A program made the position numbers and the translations under genes. Positions 52,470 through 62,049 of a DNA stretch of 62,254 nucleotides are shown one piece after another; position 1 is the first letter of the stretch; every line of letters begins with the position of its first letter. The notes beneath the pieces are model-generated. The model was not told the origin of the DNA. It saw nothing but the letters and a program-made list of their open reading frames with translations, and made no database searches. The stretch comes from Alphaproteobacteria bacterium (GTDB lineage: Bacteria; Pseudomonadota; Alphaproteobacteria; SMXP01): contig JANQPV010000057.1 in NCBI GenBank assembly GCA_028285305.1, forward strand, positions 1 through 62,254, in the 5' to 3' direction.

Positions 52470-53637
52470 CGAAGGGCCGCAAGCTCTCAAGGGTATCCGG
52501 GTTATCGACTTGACCACGGTCCTTATGGGACCGCTTGCCTGCCGCATGCTGGCCGATCACGGCGCTGACGTTATTCAAGTGGTTCCGCCATCTGCTCCGG
52601 AAGCGGTACTCGGCGATGCGGGGGGCATTGGTGGCATCGCGCTCGATATCCATCGCAACAAGCGCAGCGTCAAGCTCGACTTGAAATCGGACGTGGGCAA
52701 ACGGGCCATGTGGGACCTAATCGAATCTGCGGATGTTTTCGTGACAAATCTCAGGGCAGCCGCCCTTTCGCGTCTCGGATTTTCCGCGGAACAAGTGCGC
52801 GCGCACCATCCGCACCTGATCTATTGCTTGGCCAACGGGTACGGCGAAGGCGGTCCCTATGCTGATCGCGCGGCCTATGATGACGCCATCCAAGCGTTGT
52901 CAGGTTTCGCTGGCCTCTCAAGCGCGATCGGTGGTGCACCCGCATACGCGCCTTCTGTCATTGTCGACAAAGTGTGCGCTCTTTTCGTCGTTCAGGCGGT
53001 GATGGCGTCATTGCTTCATCGTCAGGCGGCCAACCAAGGCCAGACCATCAGCGTGCCCATGTTTGAGACAATGGCGGCCTTCAATCTCATAGAACACTTT
53101 CGAGGCGCAGCTCTTGTGCCGCCACGAGGAAAGCTGGGATATTCGCGTCTCCTAAATCCTGAACGTCGACCTTACCGGAGCGCTGACGGCTGGATTGCGC
53201 TGCTGCCATACTCAGCCGCCAACTGGCAGGATTTTTTCGAGATTATCGGGTCATCCGAACTCAACGATGACCCCAGATTCGCCACTCACAATTCCCGGAT
53301 GGAAAATGCCGAAGCGCTCTATCGCATCGTGGCGGACGCAGCGCCGACCCGAACTACGCAAGAGTGGATGACGATCTGCGCCAAGCACTCGATCGCTTGC
53401 AACCCAGTACTCGGTCTCGAGGAAGTGATTGAAGATCCGCACCTGGAGGCGGTGAGACTTTTTTCGACAGTGACCCATCCGGTAGAAGGTCCATATAAAG
53501 CCGTCCGCGATCCTGTTTCTTACGACACCCTCACCACTGACATCAAACGGCATGCGCCCATCCCCGGTGAACATACCGTCGAGGTCATGCGCGAGCTTAC
53601 TTGGAGCGATGAACAGATAGAGACTCTGTCAGCATAG
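52456..53637 (+). CDS. CaiB/BaiF family CoA-transferase
   Basis: This is a family III CoA-transferase of 393 residues starting at GTG 52456. It has LKGIRVIDLTTVLMGPLACRMLADHGADVIQVVPP, IHRNKRSVKLDLKSDVGK, GFSAEQVRAHHPHLIYCLANGYGEGGPYADRAAYDDAIQALSG (with the Asp expected at the catalytic position) and the C-terminal ICAKHSIACNPVLGLEEVIEDPHLE. It overlaps the TetR gene by 14 bp. The remnant at 14391 derives from a relative of this gene. It probably transfers CoA to the acid substrate of the plus-strand operon. Confidence 0.94.
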   Translation: MTGNDEGPQALKGIRVIDLTTVLMGPLACRMLADHGADVIQVVPPSAPEAVLGDAGGIGGIALDIHRNKRSVKLDLKSDVGKRAMWDLIESADVFVTNLRAAALSRLGFSAEQVRAHHPHLIYCLANGYGEGGPYADRAAYDDAIQALSGFAGLSSAIGGAPAYAPSVIVDKVCALFVVQAVMASLLHRQAANQGQTISVPMFETMAAFNLIEHFRGAALVPPRGKLGYSRLLNPERRPYRSADGWIALLPYSAANWQDFFEIIGSSELNDDPRFATHNSRMENAEALYRIVADAAPTRTTQEWMTICAKHSIACNPVLGLEEVIEDPHLEAVRLFSTVTHPVEGPYKAVRDPVSYDTLTTDIKRHAPIPGEHTVEVMRELTWSDEQIETLSA

Positions 53638-53770
53638 ATTGTATTCCCATGCAACCGCCAACTATGGCTTTAGCATCATCCGTATACGAAACGGAGGGCT
53701 AACAGTTCTTTTCTTGCGAGAACGGGTGTGAACGCAACAGGGGGTGCAATGGGAGGATAAAAAGATCATT

Positions 53771-55066
53771 ATGCCAAATATATTCTATGGCTGGATTATA
53801 GTCGCAGCGGCTGTTTTAATCGGTTTCTTAACGACCGGGCTTTCTGGGTATGCGAACGGCATCCTGCTCCCCCAATTGGCGGACGCGCTGGCGGAAGGGA
53901 GCCGCGGGCAGATTTCAATTGGCTTTTCGATCTCGACCTTTCTGGCAGCGCTCATTTCCCCTTGGGTTGGTCGGCACGCCGACAATCATTCGCCGCGCCG
54001 CGTTCTTCTTCTCGGCGTTGGGCTGATTGCTCTGTCCTATGTGGGGATCGCGAGCGCCCAGTCGATTTGGCAATTCTATTTGGCAAAAGGGGTCTTGTTT
54101 GGGGCCGGCATCGCGATGGCAGGTCCGTTGGTGCGTAATTTGATCGTTGCACACTGGTTCGAAAGAATGCGGGGGCGGGCGCTCGGCTTTTCCGTGCTCG
54201 GTGCTTCGATTGCGGGGGTGGTGCTACCGCTCATTCTAAACGAAATGGTCAATGAGCTTGGATGGCGGACCACTGTCTATCTCTTCGGGTTCGCTGTTGC
54301 CGTGATGTTGTCGCCGACGGTTTATTTCATCCTGAAGGACCGGCCGGAGGAGATTGGTGAAGTGAGGGACGGGAACGCGCCGGAAAGCTCCGTCACCTCA
54401 ACCTCGCCAAGAAACGACGAAGACGAGCGAAAATGGTCCTGGGCGGACTTGTTGAAAAGTCGAGCCTTCTGGGCAACAGGGCTCGTGTTCGGTCCCATGT
54501 TTTGTGTTTACATTGTCATTATGGTTCACCTTTTCGGTCACGTCGTGGCGTCAGGCCTCAAGACCGAACAAGCAGCGTTGGTGCTCTCCGTCGTTGCCCT
54601 CTTCTCTCTTACCGGCAAGCCTATCATCGGCTTCATGGCCGATTTTGTCGGTGCACGAATAACGCTGTGGACATCATTGATATTGCAGGGCACGGCACTG
54701 TTTGTCTTCACGATATCGAGCGAGCTGTGGCATTTCACCTTTTCCGCGGCGATGTATGGCCTCGGCTATGCGGCACTGTCGCCGATGCGAACCTATGTAT
54801 TGGCAGCTAACATCGGTACAAAGTCATTGGGCACCGCAGTCGGTTTGTTGAAATGGTTGGAATTGCCCTTTGGCATTGCAGCCTCACCAATTGCCGGTTT
54901 CGTTTACGATGCGACCGGCAGCTATGACAGCGCGTTTCTCGTCTTCGCAGGCTTCATCGTGCTTGGTTGCATCGGTCCCTTCTTTATCAAAGATGATCGC
55001 GCTGCCAGACTGTGGGAGCGGCTCACATCGCTCACATCGCGCCTTAAGAGAGGTCTACAAGGGTAA
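53771..55066 (+). CDS. MFS transporter, OFA/monocarboxylate-like
   Basis: This permease of about 431 residues has 12 predicted membrane spans. It begins FYGWIIVAAAVLIGFLTTGLSGYANGILLPQLADAL, carries WVGRHADNHSPRRVLLLG as motif A, and repeats the pattern in the second half (KPIIGFMADFVGARITLWTSLIL). The GYANGILLPQL start and the RxxP spacing resemble oxalate:formate-antiporter/monocarboxylate-type carriers. ATG 53771 follows GGGAGGAT; the frame also opens at GTG 53744, nine codons earlier. It lies 133 bp after the CoA-transferase gene and probably moves a carboxylate of the pathway. Confidence 0.9.
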   Translation: MPNIFYGWIIVAAAVLIGFLTTGLSGYANGILLPQLADALAEGSRGQISIGFSISTFLAALISPWVGRHADNHSPRRVLLLGVGLIALSYVGIASAQSIWQFYLAKGVLFGAGIAMAGPLVRNLIVAHWFERMRGRALGFSVLGASIAGVVLPLILNEMVNELGWRTTVYLFGFAVAVMLSPTVYFILKDRPEEIGEVRDGNAPESSVTSTSPRNDEDERKWSWADLLKSRAFWATGLVFGPMFCVYIVIMVHLFGHVVASGLKTEQAALVLSVVALFSLTGKPIIGFMADFVGARITLWTSLILQGTALFVFTISSELWHFTFSAAMYGLGYAALSPMRTYVLAANIGTKSLGTAVGLLKWLELPFGIAASPIAGFVYDATGSYDSAFLVFAGFIVLGCIGPFFIKDDRAARLWERLTSLTSRLKRGLQG

Positions 55067-55181
55067 GCGCTTCGCGAAACTACTCAATCGGCCTTGGAGT
55101 AATTGCGTCCGTTCAAGATGGCATGTGCGATTTACGCAGATCACTTGAGACCGAAGTGTGCATCTTCTCTGCATGCACATT

Positions 55182-55224
55182 CACAAAAAGAAAGACCGGG
55201 GCGATGCCGCGATCGCCCCGGTCT
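55182..55224 (-). terminator. Rho-independent terminator of the second TonB receptor gene
   Basis: AGACCGGGGCGAT (55193-55205) and ATCGCCCCGGTCT (55212-55224) form a perfect 13-bp stem with a 6-nt loop. Read on the minus strand the stem is followed by TTCTTTTTGTG, a T-tract, so it ends the receptor gene whose stop lies at 55371. The rest of 55067-55370, between this and the convergent MFS gene, holds no gene. Confidence 0.88.
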
Positions 55225-55370
55225 ATCAGTCACCTCAGAAACTCTCCCAATCAGACTCCTGAGGAAGGGTGCGAGTTTCTAGCCCCAACAGGTCCCGTTT
55301 CATTCATCCAGTTTGGAATACCTGGCAAAGAATCGGGCCTTGTGATGGGTTTATATGATCAGCCATCAGC

Positions 55371-57800
55371 CTATCTGAAAAACTCCTGGGGCCTCATCGT
55401 GAATTGTACGAAGACTTGACGCGGTGCGTTCCGAATTCCCGCCAAGTGTTGAGCGGTTATGGCGTTGCCGCCTGCTGTATCGGCTGAACGGGAGTTATCG
55501 AAGGCGGACGTCAAAAAGGCCTCGTCCGTCAGGTTCCGGCCGATGACCTCGAACTGCCATCCCCCGTTTTCAGACCCAATCCCAAAGTTGGCGTTGAGAG
55601 TCGCGTAGGCCTTTTGGATACCCTGCGGATTGTTTTCGCCGTTTGCCTGATATTTGCTGCTAAAGCTGACCAAACCCGCGGCGCTGAACAAGAGGTTGTT
55701 CACCATGGGTCGTTCGAAGCTGAGCCCGGCTGAGCCGGACCATTTTGGAGCCCGGCGAAGGGGCGTGCCCGACCGGTCCTGAGCTTCGAAACCCGTACCT
55801 GCGACGAGGACATTCGGATTGTTGTCGTCCGCCCACGTTGTGGGATCGTTATCGATATCGATATTACATCCGGCAGCATCAAACCACAGTTGAAACTCGT
55901 TACACTCTTGAATGAACTCTTCAAATTCATTCTTGTTATAGGCGAGGTTGCCTGTAACGCTCAGACCCTCAAGCGGTGTCGCCCACAACAGATCCCCTTC
56001 GACCCCTCTAATCTTGGCCTCGGCAGCGTTGACGGTCTTTACGACGACGGCGCCTGTGCTGTCAGTGAAGAACGAGGATTGCTGAAGATCGGTATAGTCG
56101 TACCAAAAGCCAGTGACGTTCACACGCAGACTGTTGCCGAACCACTCCGATTTCATACCAACCTCGAAGCCCTCAACGAGCTCTTCGTTAAATGCGTCTT
56201 CGATGGGCGGTGCGCCAGGTACGGTACTTCCCGACCGCTCAAGGGTCGAGGCATTAAATCCGCCTGACTTAAAGCCTTCCTTATAGTTGGCAAAGAATGT
56301 GAGGTCTTCGGTGGCGTCCCACGATATTGTAACCTCGGGGGAAAAATTCGTGTACGACAGTTCGTCCACGGCGAAGATGTGAGGGCCCGCGGGTCTCGGT
56401 CCGAACGTCTCTAGGTTCTCACCGCTCGTGCCTCGGTCTTCTTCCGTGTAGCGACCACCCAACGAGACTTCTAAGCTATCCAAGACATCGACTTGGACTT
56501 GACCGAAGACCGACCATGACTCTCCGGTGACACTGGCAGTGGCGTCGGGCCGTAATCTAAAGGTTGGGGCAATCCATACATTTGCGCCGAACTCCGTCTC
56601 TCGATCGTCATAAAAGGCGCCGGCCATGAGACGAACGCGATCGTAATCGCCGCTGATTCGCAGTTCCTGAGAAATTGACTCGACAGTCGTATCCTGACCT
56701 AGCGCGAGACCGTGGCTTGTTGAGTCTTCTCTCGCCCCGACGTTTCCAAAGTTGAAGTTGTTTATGTCGATCCAGCCCGTCAGGCTATGTATCGACCAAT
56801 TGTCGGTGAACCGATAACTCGCATCCAGAGAGATTTGGGCGAGCTGGTACTTAAGCTCGGGTGCATCTCGACCAAAACGTGAATCGGTGGTGTCGAAAAA
56901 CGGGGCCGCCGAGTATCTGTCATCCAAGGTCCCATCGGAGAATGGATTTGACGTGGAGCCATTGAGGCTAATGATCTGTACTTGGTTATAATCATTGCCT
57001 TCACGATGGGCATAGATGCCCTTTAGGGACAGTGTCGCACGATCGTATTCACCGCGCAGCGTCCCAATGATCATCCCTTCGTCATAATCAGGACCGGTAT
57101 CATCGAACGGTTGTGTTTCCGTCGGATCGCCGTCGCCCCAGATATTCTCGAAATATCCATCTTGGGTCGCGCCCCTCACGCCTATGCGGGCGCCCCAGTT
57201 ATCAGTCAGTGGGCCGGAAAGAACACCGTGCCCGTAGATGCGGTCACCGTTAAACTCATGTCCGGCCTGGAATTCGGAGTAAAACTCATCGGTTGGATTC
57301 TTTGTGCGGAGGCTGACAATCCCGCCGGGGCTGTTCTTTCCGAAGAAGAGAGCCTGCGGTCCCTTCAGGACTTCCACCGCCTCAACTTCAAACAGTCCGA
57401 AACGGAAGATTTGCGAGTTGCTGTGTTGGATTCCGTCGATATTGGTGGAGATGGAATCGTCTCCCGTTGCATTGATGGCGTTCCCCTGAATTCCGCGGAG
57501 ATTGACGGACGGCTGGGTGGGGCCGTCCGCGTAGATGGTTAGACTTGAAACCAGATCGTTGAGATCGCTAAAGGAACTCGTAGCGTAGGCCTCGAGCGTT
57601 TCAGAGTTAAACGCCTGGACTGCGACCGGCACATCTTGAATACTCTCTTCTCTTTTCCGCGCAGTCACAACAATTTCATCCAACACGCGTGAAGAACTCG
57701 CTCCTACCGTTTGTGCGCCGACGGTCCCGGAGAAACCTACCAATGGTCCGGCAGCCACCGTTGCCATCAACGCGCCCTTCAATGCTTTCTTCAAGAACAT
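55371..57800 (-). CDS. TonB-dependent outer-membrane receptor
   Basis: This receptor has about 809 residues from ATG 57800, which follows GGGAGGGG by 5 nt; the longer open frame to 58010 runs through the operator region and is rejected. It has a signal peptide MFLKKALKGALMATVAAGPLVGFSGTVGAQ, the TonB box region DEIVVTARKREESIQDVP, the plug with NLRGIQGNAINATGDDSISTNIDGIQHSN and VEVLKGPQALFFGKNSPGGIVSLRTKNP, then a large barrel. The C-terminus reads APRQVFVQFTMRPQEFFR, where the last barrel strand ends a few residues early. It probably imports a hydrophobic substrate linked to the surrounding acyl-CoA genes. A phased operator lies upstream. Confidence 0.95.
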   Translation of the reverse strand: MFLKKALKGALMATVAAGPLVGFSGTVGAQTVGASSSRVLDEIVVTARKREESIQDVPVAVQAFNSETLEAYATSSFSDLNDLVSSLTIYADGPTQPSVNLRGIQGNAINATGDDSISTNIDGIQHSNSQIFRFGLFEVEAVEVLKGPQALFFGKNSPGGIVSLRTKNPTDEFYSEFQAGHEFNGDRIYGHGVLSGPLTDNWGARIGVRGATQDGYFENIWGDGDPTETQPFDDTGPDYDEGMIIGTLRGEYDRATLSLKGIYAHREGNDYNQVQIISLNGSTSNPFSDGTLDDRYSAAPFFDTTDSRFGRDAPELKYQLAQISLDASYRFTDNWSIHSLTGWIDINNFNFGNVGAREDSTSHGLALGQDTTVESISQELRISGDYDRVRLMAGAFYDDRETEFGANVWIAPTFRLRPDATASVTGESWSVFGQVQVDVLDSLEVSLGGRYTEEDRGTSGENLETFGPRPAGPHIFAVDELSYTNFSPEVTISWDATEDLTFFANYKEGFKSGGFNASTLERSGSTVPGAPPIEDAFNEELVEGFEVGMKSEWFGNSLRVNVTGFWYDYTDLQQSSFFTDSTGAVVVKTVNAAEAKIRGVEGDLLWATPLEGLSVTGNLAYNKNEFEEFIQECNEFQLWFDAAGCNIDIDNDPTTWADDNNPNVLVAGTGFEAQDRSGTPLRRAPKWSGSAGLSFERPMVNNLLFSAAGLVSFSSKYQANGENNPQGIQKAYATLNANFGIGSENGGWQFEVIGRNLTDEAFLTSAFDNSRSADTAGGNAITAQHLAGIRNAPRQVFVQFTMRPQEFFR

Positions 57801-57926
57801 GAAAACCCCTCCCAATTCTTCCGATATGTGAAACCCGCCAACAATCCCTTTTGGCGTTGGCCAATAGGCGAACCACTTGGCGCTTCTTAAGCTGATCCAG
57901 TGCGGTTCGCTTGCTTTCCGGGAAAA

Positions 57927-58007
57927 ATGTAAGAGATACAGAATGCCGAGGTCAATATAAGAATCTATTCGCTTCTTATAAGAAGCGATAAAAATCCTAT
58001 AAGAAGC
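57927..58007 (-). promoter_or_regulatory. Three 21-bp-phased repeats upstream of the TonB receptor promoter
   Basis: Read on the plus strand, TATAAGAATC (57956-57965), TATAAGAAGC (57977-57986) and TATAAGAAGC (57998-58007) recur at exactly 21 bp. The central copy is part of the perfect 20-bp palindrome TCGCTTCTTATAAGAAGCGA (57969-57988). On the minus strand a -35 TTGACC (forward 57950-57955) and a -10-like TTACAT (forward 57927-57932) with a 17-bp spacer lie just downstream of the repeats. This is the layout of an activator array. The transcript would have a leader of about 120 nt. The remaining bases from 58011 to 58188 show nothing further. Confidence 0.75.
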
Positions 58008-58188
58008 CAAATGGCTCCTATTTGCTTATCAGGTGTGGCGTAGATACAACGAAACCGTCAGGCGCGCTTTTTCTCCGAATGCTGCCAATTCGCTAAAACG
58101 CGTTGCTTACACATCTGTTTTCAACTGGAAAAAGAGCGAATGACGTTGTGAGGGGATCTACAAGAGGAACCCAGAGAGCCGGAACGGC

Positions 58189-58848
58189 TTAGCGGCTGCG
58201 CAGACCGCGTAGCGTTGTTTCAGCAGACGCGAGAAACAGCTCTCGAAGTTGATTTTGCGCTTTCTTCTGCTCACTGAGAGGTGCTTGATCGAGCCGCATG
58301 CCCCGCTGAGTCGACTGCATCTGAGACGCGCCCATCAACATGGCTGTAATTGACCAGATGGCTTCGTTGGTGGCGTCCCAATCTAAATCCAAACATACCG
58401 AAACATAGCCAATAATTCGCTTCATGTTTTCTCGATAGAACTGCCACCACTCCATCAATGCTTCGTCAGAGGCATTTTCGTTTGCAATGCCTTCGTATCG
58501 CCGCAGGATCCTCAAATACAGTGGATCCGCCAAGGCCGAATCGAGGAAGGCTTTTGCAAAAGCCCGGTCGGACATGCCTGATTTGGCTTTCCGCAACAGG
58601 CGCTCCGTCATCGCAGACATTTGCTGGGTATGCAGAGCCAGGAGCAAGTCTTCTTTGGTGCGAAAGTACTTGTATATCCCGCCCCGTGAAAAACCCGCTT
58701 TTTCCGCGACGCGATCAAGAGTGAATTTCTCGAAACGAACATCGTTCAATACTGCCGCGGCGCTGTCGATGATGTGACGGCTCCGTTCTTCCTTTTCGCC
58801 CGTGCGCGAGGCACGGACGTAGGACTTTCTGTCAGGCAGCGTGCGCAA
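58189..58848 (-). CDS. TetR/AcrR family transcriptional regulator
   Basis: This 219-residue regulator has the helix-turn-helix SRHIIDSAAAVLNDVRFEKFTLDRVAEKAGFSRGGIYKYFRTKEDLLLALHTQQ near the N-terminus, then a helical ligand domain. It is encoded just upstream of the TonB receptor, in the same direction, and divergent from nothing. It may act on the phased palindrome at 57956-58007, though a three-copy array next to a -35 would be unusual for a simple TetR repressor. The acyl-CoA dehydrogenase gene lies upstream on the same strand, 154 bp away. Confidence 0.92.
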   Translation of the reverse strand: MRTLPDRKSYVRASRTGEKEERSRHIIDSAAAVLNDVRFEKFTLDRVAEKAGFSRGGIYKYFRTKEDLLLALHTQQMSAMTERLLRKAKSGMSDRAFAKAFLDSALADPLYLRILRRYEGIANENASDEALMEWWQFYRENMKRIIGYVSVCLDLDWDATNEAIWSITAMLMGASQMQSTQRGMRLDQAPLSEQKKAQNQLRELFLASAETTLRGLRSR

Positions 58849-59002
58849 GTGTCCTCGCCCCTAGTTTCGTGAAGGGAACTCATTCCTATATTTCGGATGA
58901 AAGTGCAAGGTATCAGCTTGCTCAATCGCTCGGCGGAGCGTTTGCGGCGAGACAGTTTAGATCCAAGAGAGTCAACTCTGAACCAACTACAAGATCAAAT
59001 CA

Positions 59003-60175
59003 TCAGAACCCATACTGACGTGCCGCCAGATCTCGCATGATTTCCTCAGATCCGCCGCCGATGGCGTTGACGCGCACCTCCCGGTAGATGCGTTCGACTC
59101 TGTTGCCTCGAAAGTAACTCGCGCCGCCCAATATCTGGCTGGCTTCGCGTGCACAGAATTCCAGCGTTTCTGACGCTTGCACCTTCAACAGCGCGACATC
59201 GCCTGCGTCGACTTCGCGGTCAATATACTGTTTCGTGCAATAGTGCAGATAGGTCTGTGTGGCATTGATGCGCTGTTTCATTTGCGCGATTTTGTGCCGG
59301 ATGACTTGATGGTCGGCGAGACGCTGCCCGAACGTATGGCGCTCTCGGGCCCACTCCACGGCTTCCTCGAGACAAACACGGGACAATGCCTCCATGCTGG
59401 AGGCCAAGCCGAGCCGTTCGCTGTTGAAGTTGTTCATGATGACCCGAAAGCCTTTGTTTTCCTCGCCAATGAGATGGGTTTCGGGAACTCTGACGTCGTC
59501 GAAATAGATGGTCGCCGTGTCTGAGCACCACCATCCCTGTTTTTTGTCGAGCTGCGTGCGGCTCACGCCCTCCGTGTGCGCAGGTATAAGCAACATCGAT
59601 ATGCCGCCGGCACCCTCGCCGCCGGTGCGCACTGCGGTAGTAAACCAGTGCGCCCGCATCCCTCCGGAAATAAATGTCTTTGATCCGTTGACCACGTAAT
59701 GATCGCCGTCCTTTTCGGCGGTTGTGGCAAGGTTCGCAACATCGGATCCGCCGGAGGGTTCGGTTACGGCCAGGGAAATGTGTTTCTTGCCGGAAAGCAC
59801 AGCCGGTGCGACCTCCTCGCGGATCTCTTCACGCGCGAAGTTCACAACAGGAGGGAGGCCGACGCCGTGAATCAGGAGACTGGCCACAATGCCGCCGGCT
59901 GCAAACCGCGCCATCTCTTCGGAGACGATGTTGCTGTGCCAGCGGTCGATGCCTTCCGAGACGCCTCCATACTCCTCAGGATAATTGAGTTGGAGAAGCC
60001 CAATGTCTGCTGCTTTCTCGTAAAGCTCGTCTGGAAACGCCCCGGCCTCATCCCAGTCATTGATGAACGGCATGATCTCGGCATCGACGAAACGCCTCAG
60101 CTGGCGCCGCCATTCCTCATGTTCTGGCCGAAGCTCTGGGTTGGGCAACCGGGCAGAGTCAAAGGTGAGTGACAT
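59003..60175 (-). CDS. Acyl-CoA dehydrogenase
   Basis: This is a 390-residue FAD-dependent acyl-CoA dehydrogenase. It has the N-terminal LNYPEEYGGVSEG, the flavin-binding SLAVTEPSGGSDVANLATTAEKDGDHYVVNGSKTFISGGMRA, the central GFRVIMNNFNSERLGLASSMEALSRVCLEEAVEWARERHTFGQRLADHQVIRHKIAQM, and the C-terminal RIYREVRVNAIGGGSEEIMRDLAARQYGF. The GGGSEEIM ending is typical of branched-chain or terpenoid (citronellyl-CoA-like) dehydrogenases. It introduces the 2,3-double bond for beta-oxidation. It lies 36 bp downstream of an amidohydrolase gene. A 64-bp relic of a paralogue lies at 31496-31559. Confidence 0.95.
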   Translation of the reverse strand: MSLTFDSARLPNPELRPEHEEWRRQLRRFVDAEIMPFINDWDEAGAFPDELYEKAADIGLLQLNYPEEYGGVSEGIDRWHSNIVSEEMARFAAGGIVASLLIHGVGLPPVVNFAREEIREEVAPAVLSGKKHISLAVTEPSGGSDVANLATTAEKDGDHYVVNGSKTFISGGMRAHWFTTAVRTGGEGAGGISMLLIPAHTEGVSRTQLDKKQGWWCSDTATIYFDDVRVPETHLIGEENKGFRVIMNNFNSERLGLASSMEALSRVCLEEAVEWARERHTFGQRLADHQVIRHKIAQMKQRINATQTYLHYCTKQYIDREVDAGDVALLKVQASETLEFCAREASQILGGASYFRGNRVERIYREVRVNAIGGGSEEIMRDLAARQYGF

Positions 60176-60211
60176 GTATTTTTCCTTGTGCTTACTAAAG
60201 TCCCGCCGATC

Positions 60212-61972
60212 CTACCACTTCATTGGTGTCTGCTGAGGTCCTCGAATCAGCCGTCCTGGCATTGCTTCTGTCGGTTCAGCGCCTTCCATGACCACTTCTC
60301 CGGAAAGGACCTTGTAGTCAAAACCCTCGGCGCGCTGCAACAAGCGCCGTGCGCCCCCAGGCAAATCATAAGCCATTTCAGGCCGGCAGAGCTTCAGATT
60401 CTCAAAATTGATGATATTCAAATCCGCTTTGTAACCCGGCGTCAAAACGCCCCGATCGTGCAATCCGTAGAGCGAGGCTGTATCTCGGGTCATCCGCTTG
60501 ACAGCAAACTCAATCGAAACCTTGGGTCCGCGTGCTCGGTCGCGGGTCCAGTGCGTGAGCATAAAGGTCGGCAAGGACGCATCGCAAATCAGGCCACAAT
60601 GGGCGCCGCCGTCGCCGAGTGACAGCACTGTATCGTCACTGTGCATCATATCGTACGACCAATGAAGATCGCCGTCAGAATAATTCATAAATGCAACGAG
60701 GATGAGCTCTCGACCTTCGTCTCCCAGCATAAGATCGTAAAGAACGTGGTCTGCCGGCCGGCCTTCTCGCTCGGCAATTGCGGCAACGCTCTCCTCAGGA
60801 CTTGGCTCATAGTTTGGTGGGTCCCCCAGAGGGAAAGTCCGCGCTAATACTTCCGGTCTTTCCATCAGCGATGCGAATCCGTCAGGCTCAACAATGCGAT
60901 CTGGACCCAAAATGGTTTCCTTGATGGAAGGGTCTTTCATTTTCGCAACCCGCTCCGCAAGCGGAAGACCCTCGATGGCTACATAGGCAGGACGATTGCG
61001 GAACAAGTTTAGATCCGTCTGCAGGCCACCTAGACTGCCAAAGGGACGCGCGGCATATTGAGCGATCACATGAGCACCATCTGCCCGCTTTGATTTGCAG
61101 ATTTCAATGAGGTTACGCCATTGGGTGGGCCGGGAGTCAAACTGCAAAACGGCGAATGAGACAGGCCGTTGCATATCGGCGGAAAGTCGGTGCATCCACT
61201 CCATTTCCTGCAAAGCGTCGTCCGGCCCGTCACCCACGGCGTCTCCGGCAACGCCGGCGCCAGAGAGCTCGAAGACGCCGAGCCCTGTTTCTTTTAGAGC
61301 TCTTCCGATGCCGAACAGTTCATCCTCTTGCGCAAAAGTTCCCGGAACCGGTTCGCCGTCAACGGCCCGGTGGGCCATCGTTCGCGACGTGGAAAAACCG
61401 AGCGCACCCGATTCAAGTCCCTCACGGACGATTCTGTACATCCCTTCAATATCGTCCGCAGTCGCGGCTTCATTGCGGGCCCCTCGCTCGCCCATGACGT
61501 AGGCGCGAACGGCACCGTGGGGGACATGGGTCCCGATATCTATCGATTTGGGCAATTTTTCCAAAGCGTCCAGATATTGAGGAAAGGTCTCCCACTCCCA
61601 TCTTATGCCGGCGGTCAACGCCGATCCAGGAATATCCTCAACACCTTCCATAAGACCGATCAGCCAGTCATGTTGATCCGGCCGGGCAGGCGCAAATCCG
61701 ACACCACAATTGCCGAACACGGTCGTGGTCACACCGTGCCAGCCGGTGGGCAACAATTGAGGATCCCAGGTGGCTTGCGCGTCATAGTGTGTATGGATAT
61801 CAACAAAGCCCGGTGTCACAAGGCGGCCATCTGCATGGAGGGTCCGCTGCGCTTCCTCTTCGACTTTGCCGACATGGGTGATCTGTCCGCGTGTTACAGC
61901 AATATCGCCGTTGAAGCTTGGTTCCCCGGTCCCGTCGACAATCTTTGCGTCCTTTATGACCAGATCGTGCAT
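60212..61972 (-). CDS. Amidohydrolase family protein, N-acyl-D-amino-acid deacylase-like
   Basis: This 586-residue metal-dependent hydrolase starts MHDLVIKDAKIVDGTGEPSFNGDIAV and has the HxH metal site in PGFVDIHTHYDAQATWDPQLLPTGWHGVTTTVFGNCGVGFAP, the usual start of the D-aminoacylase/AmdA branch. The C-terminal beta-sandwich returns with GVLTPGYKADLNIINFENLKLCRPEMAYDLPGGARRLLQRAEGFDYKVLSGEVV. GDGGAHCGLICDAS holds the C-terminal metal Asp region. Members in catabolic clusters are often annotated as D-aminoacylases, but their true amide or lactam substrate is seldom known. It sits between a crotonase (upstream) and the acyl-CoA dehydrogenase (downstream) on one strand. Confidence 0.9.
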   Translation of the reverse strand: MHDLVIKDAKIVDGTGEPSFNGDIAVTRGQITHVGKVEEEAQRTLHADGRLVTPGFVDIHTHYDAQATWDPQLLPTGWHGVTTTVFGNCGVGFAPARPDQHDWLIGLMEGVEDIPGSALTAGIRWEWETFPQYLDALEKLPKSIDIGTHVPHGAVRAYVMGERGARNEAATADDIEGMYRIVREGLESGALGFSTSRTMAHRAVDGEPVPGTFAQEDELFGIGRALKETGLGVFELSGAGVAGDAVGDGPDDALQEMEWMHRLSADMQRPVSFAVLQFDSRPTQWRNLIEICKSKRADGAHVIAQYAARPFGSLGGLQTDLNLFRNRPAYVAIEGLPLAERVAKMKDPSIKETILGPDRIVEPDGFASLMERPEVLARTFPLGDPPNYEPSPEESVAAIAEREGRPADHVLYDLMLGDEGRELILVAFMNYSDGDLHWSYDMMHSDDTVLSLGDGGAHCGLICDASLPTFMLTHWTRDRARGPKVSIEFAVKRMTRDTASLYGLHDRGVLTPGYKADLNIINFENLKLCRPEMAYDLPGGARRLLQRAEGFDYKVLSGEVVMEGAEPTEAMPGRLIRGPQQTPMKW

Positions 61973-62049
61973 TACAATCTCCTCTTTGGCTCGTTGGGTG
62001 TCGTTACAAGTGTAGAAGCGGTGAGTGGTACATGAACCTCAGGTCTTCT

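Noticed and set aside
57801-58010. N-terminal extension of the TonB receptor
   Set aside because: It would put coding sequence through the promoter and phased repeats; the signal peptide and GGGAGGGG place the start at 57800.
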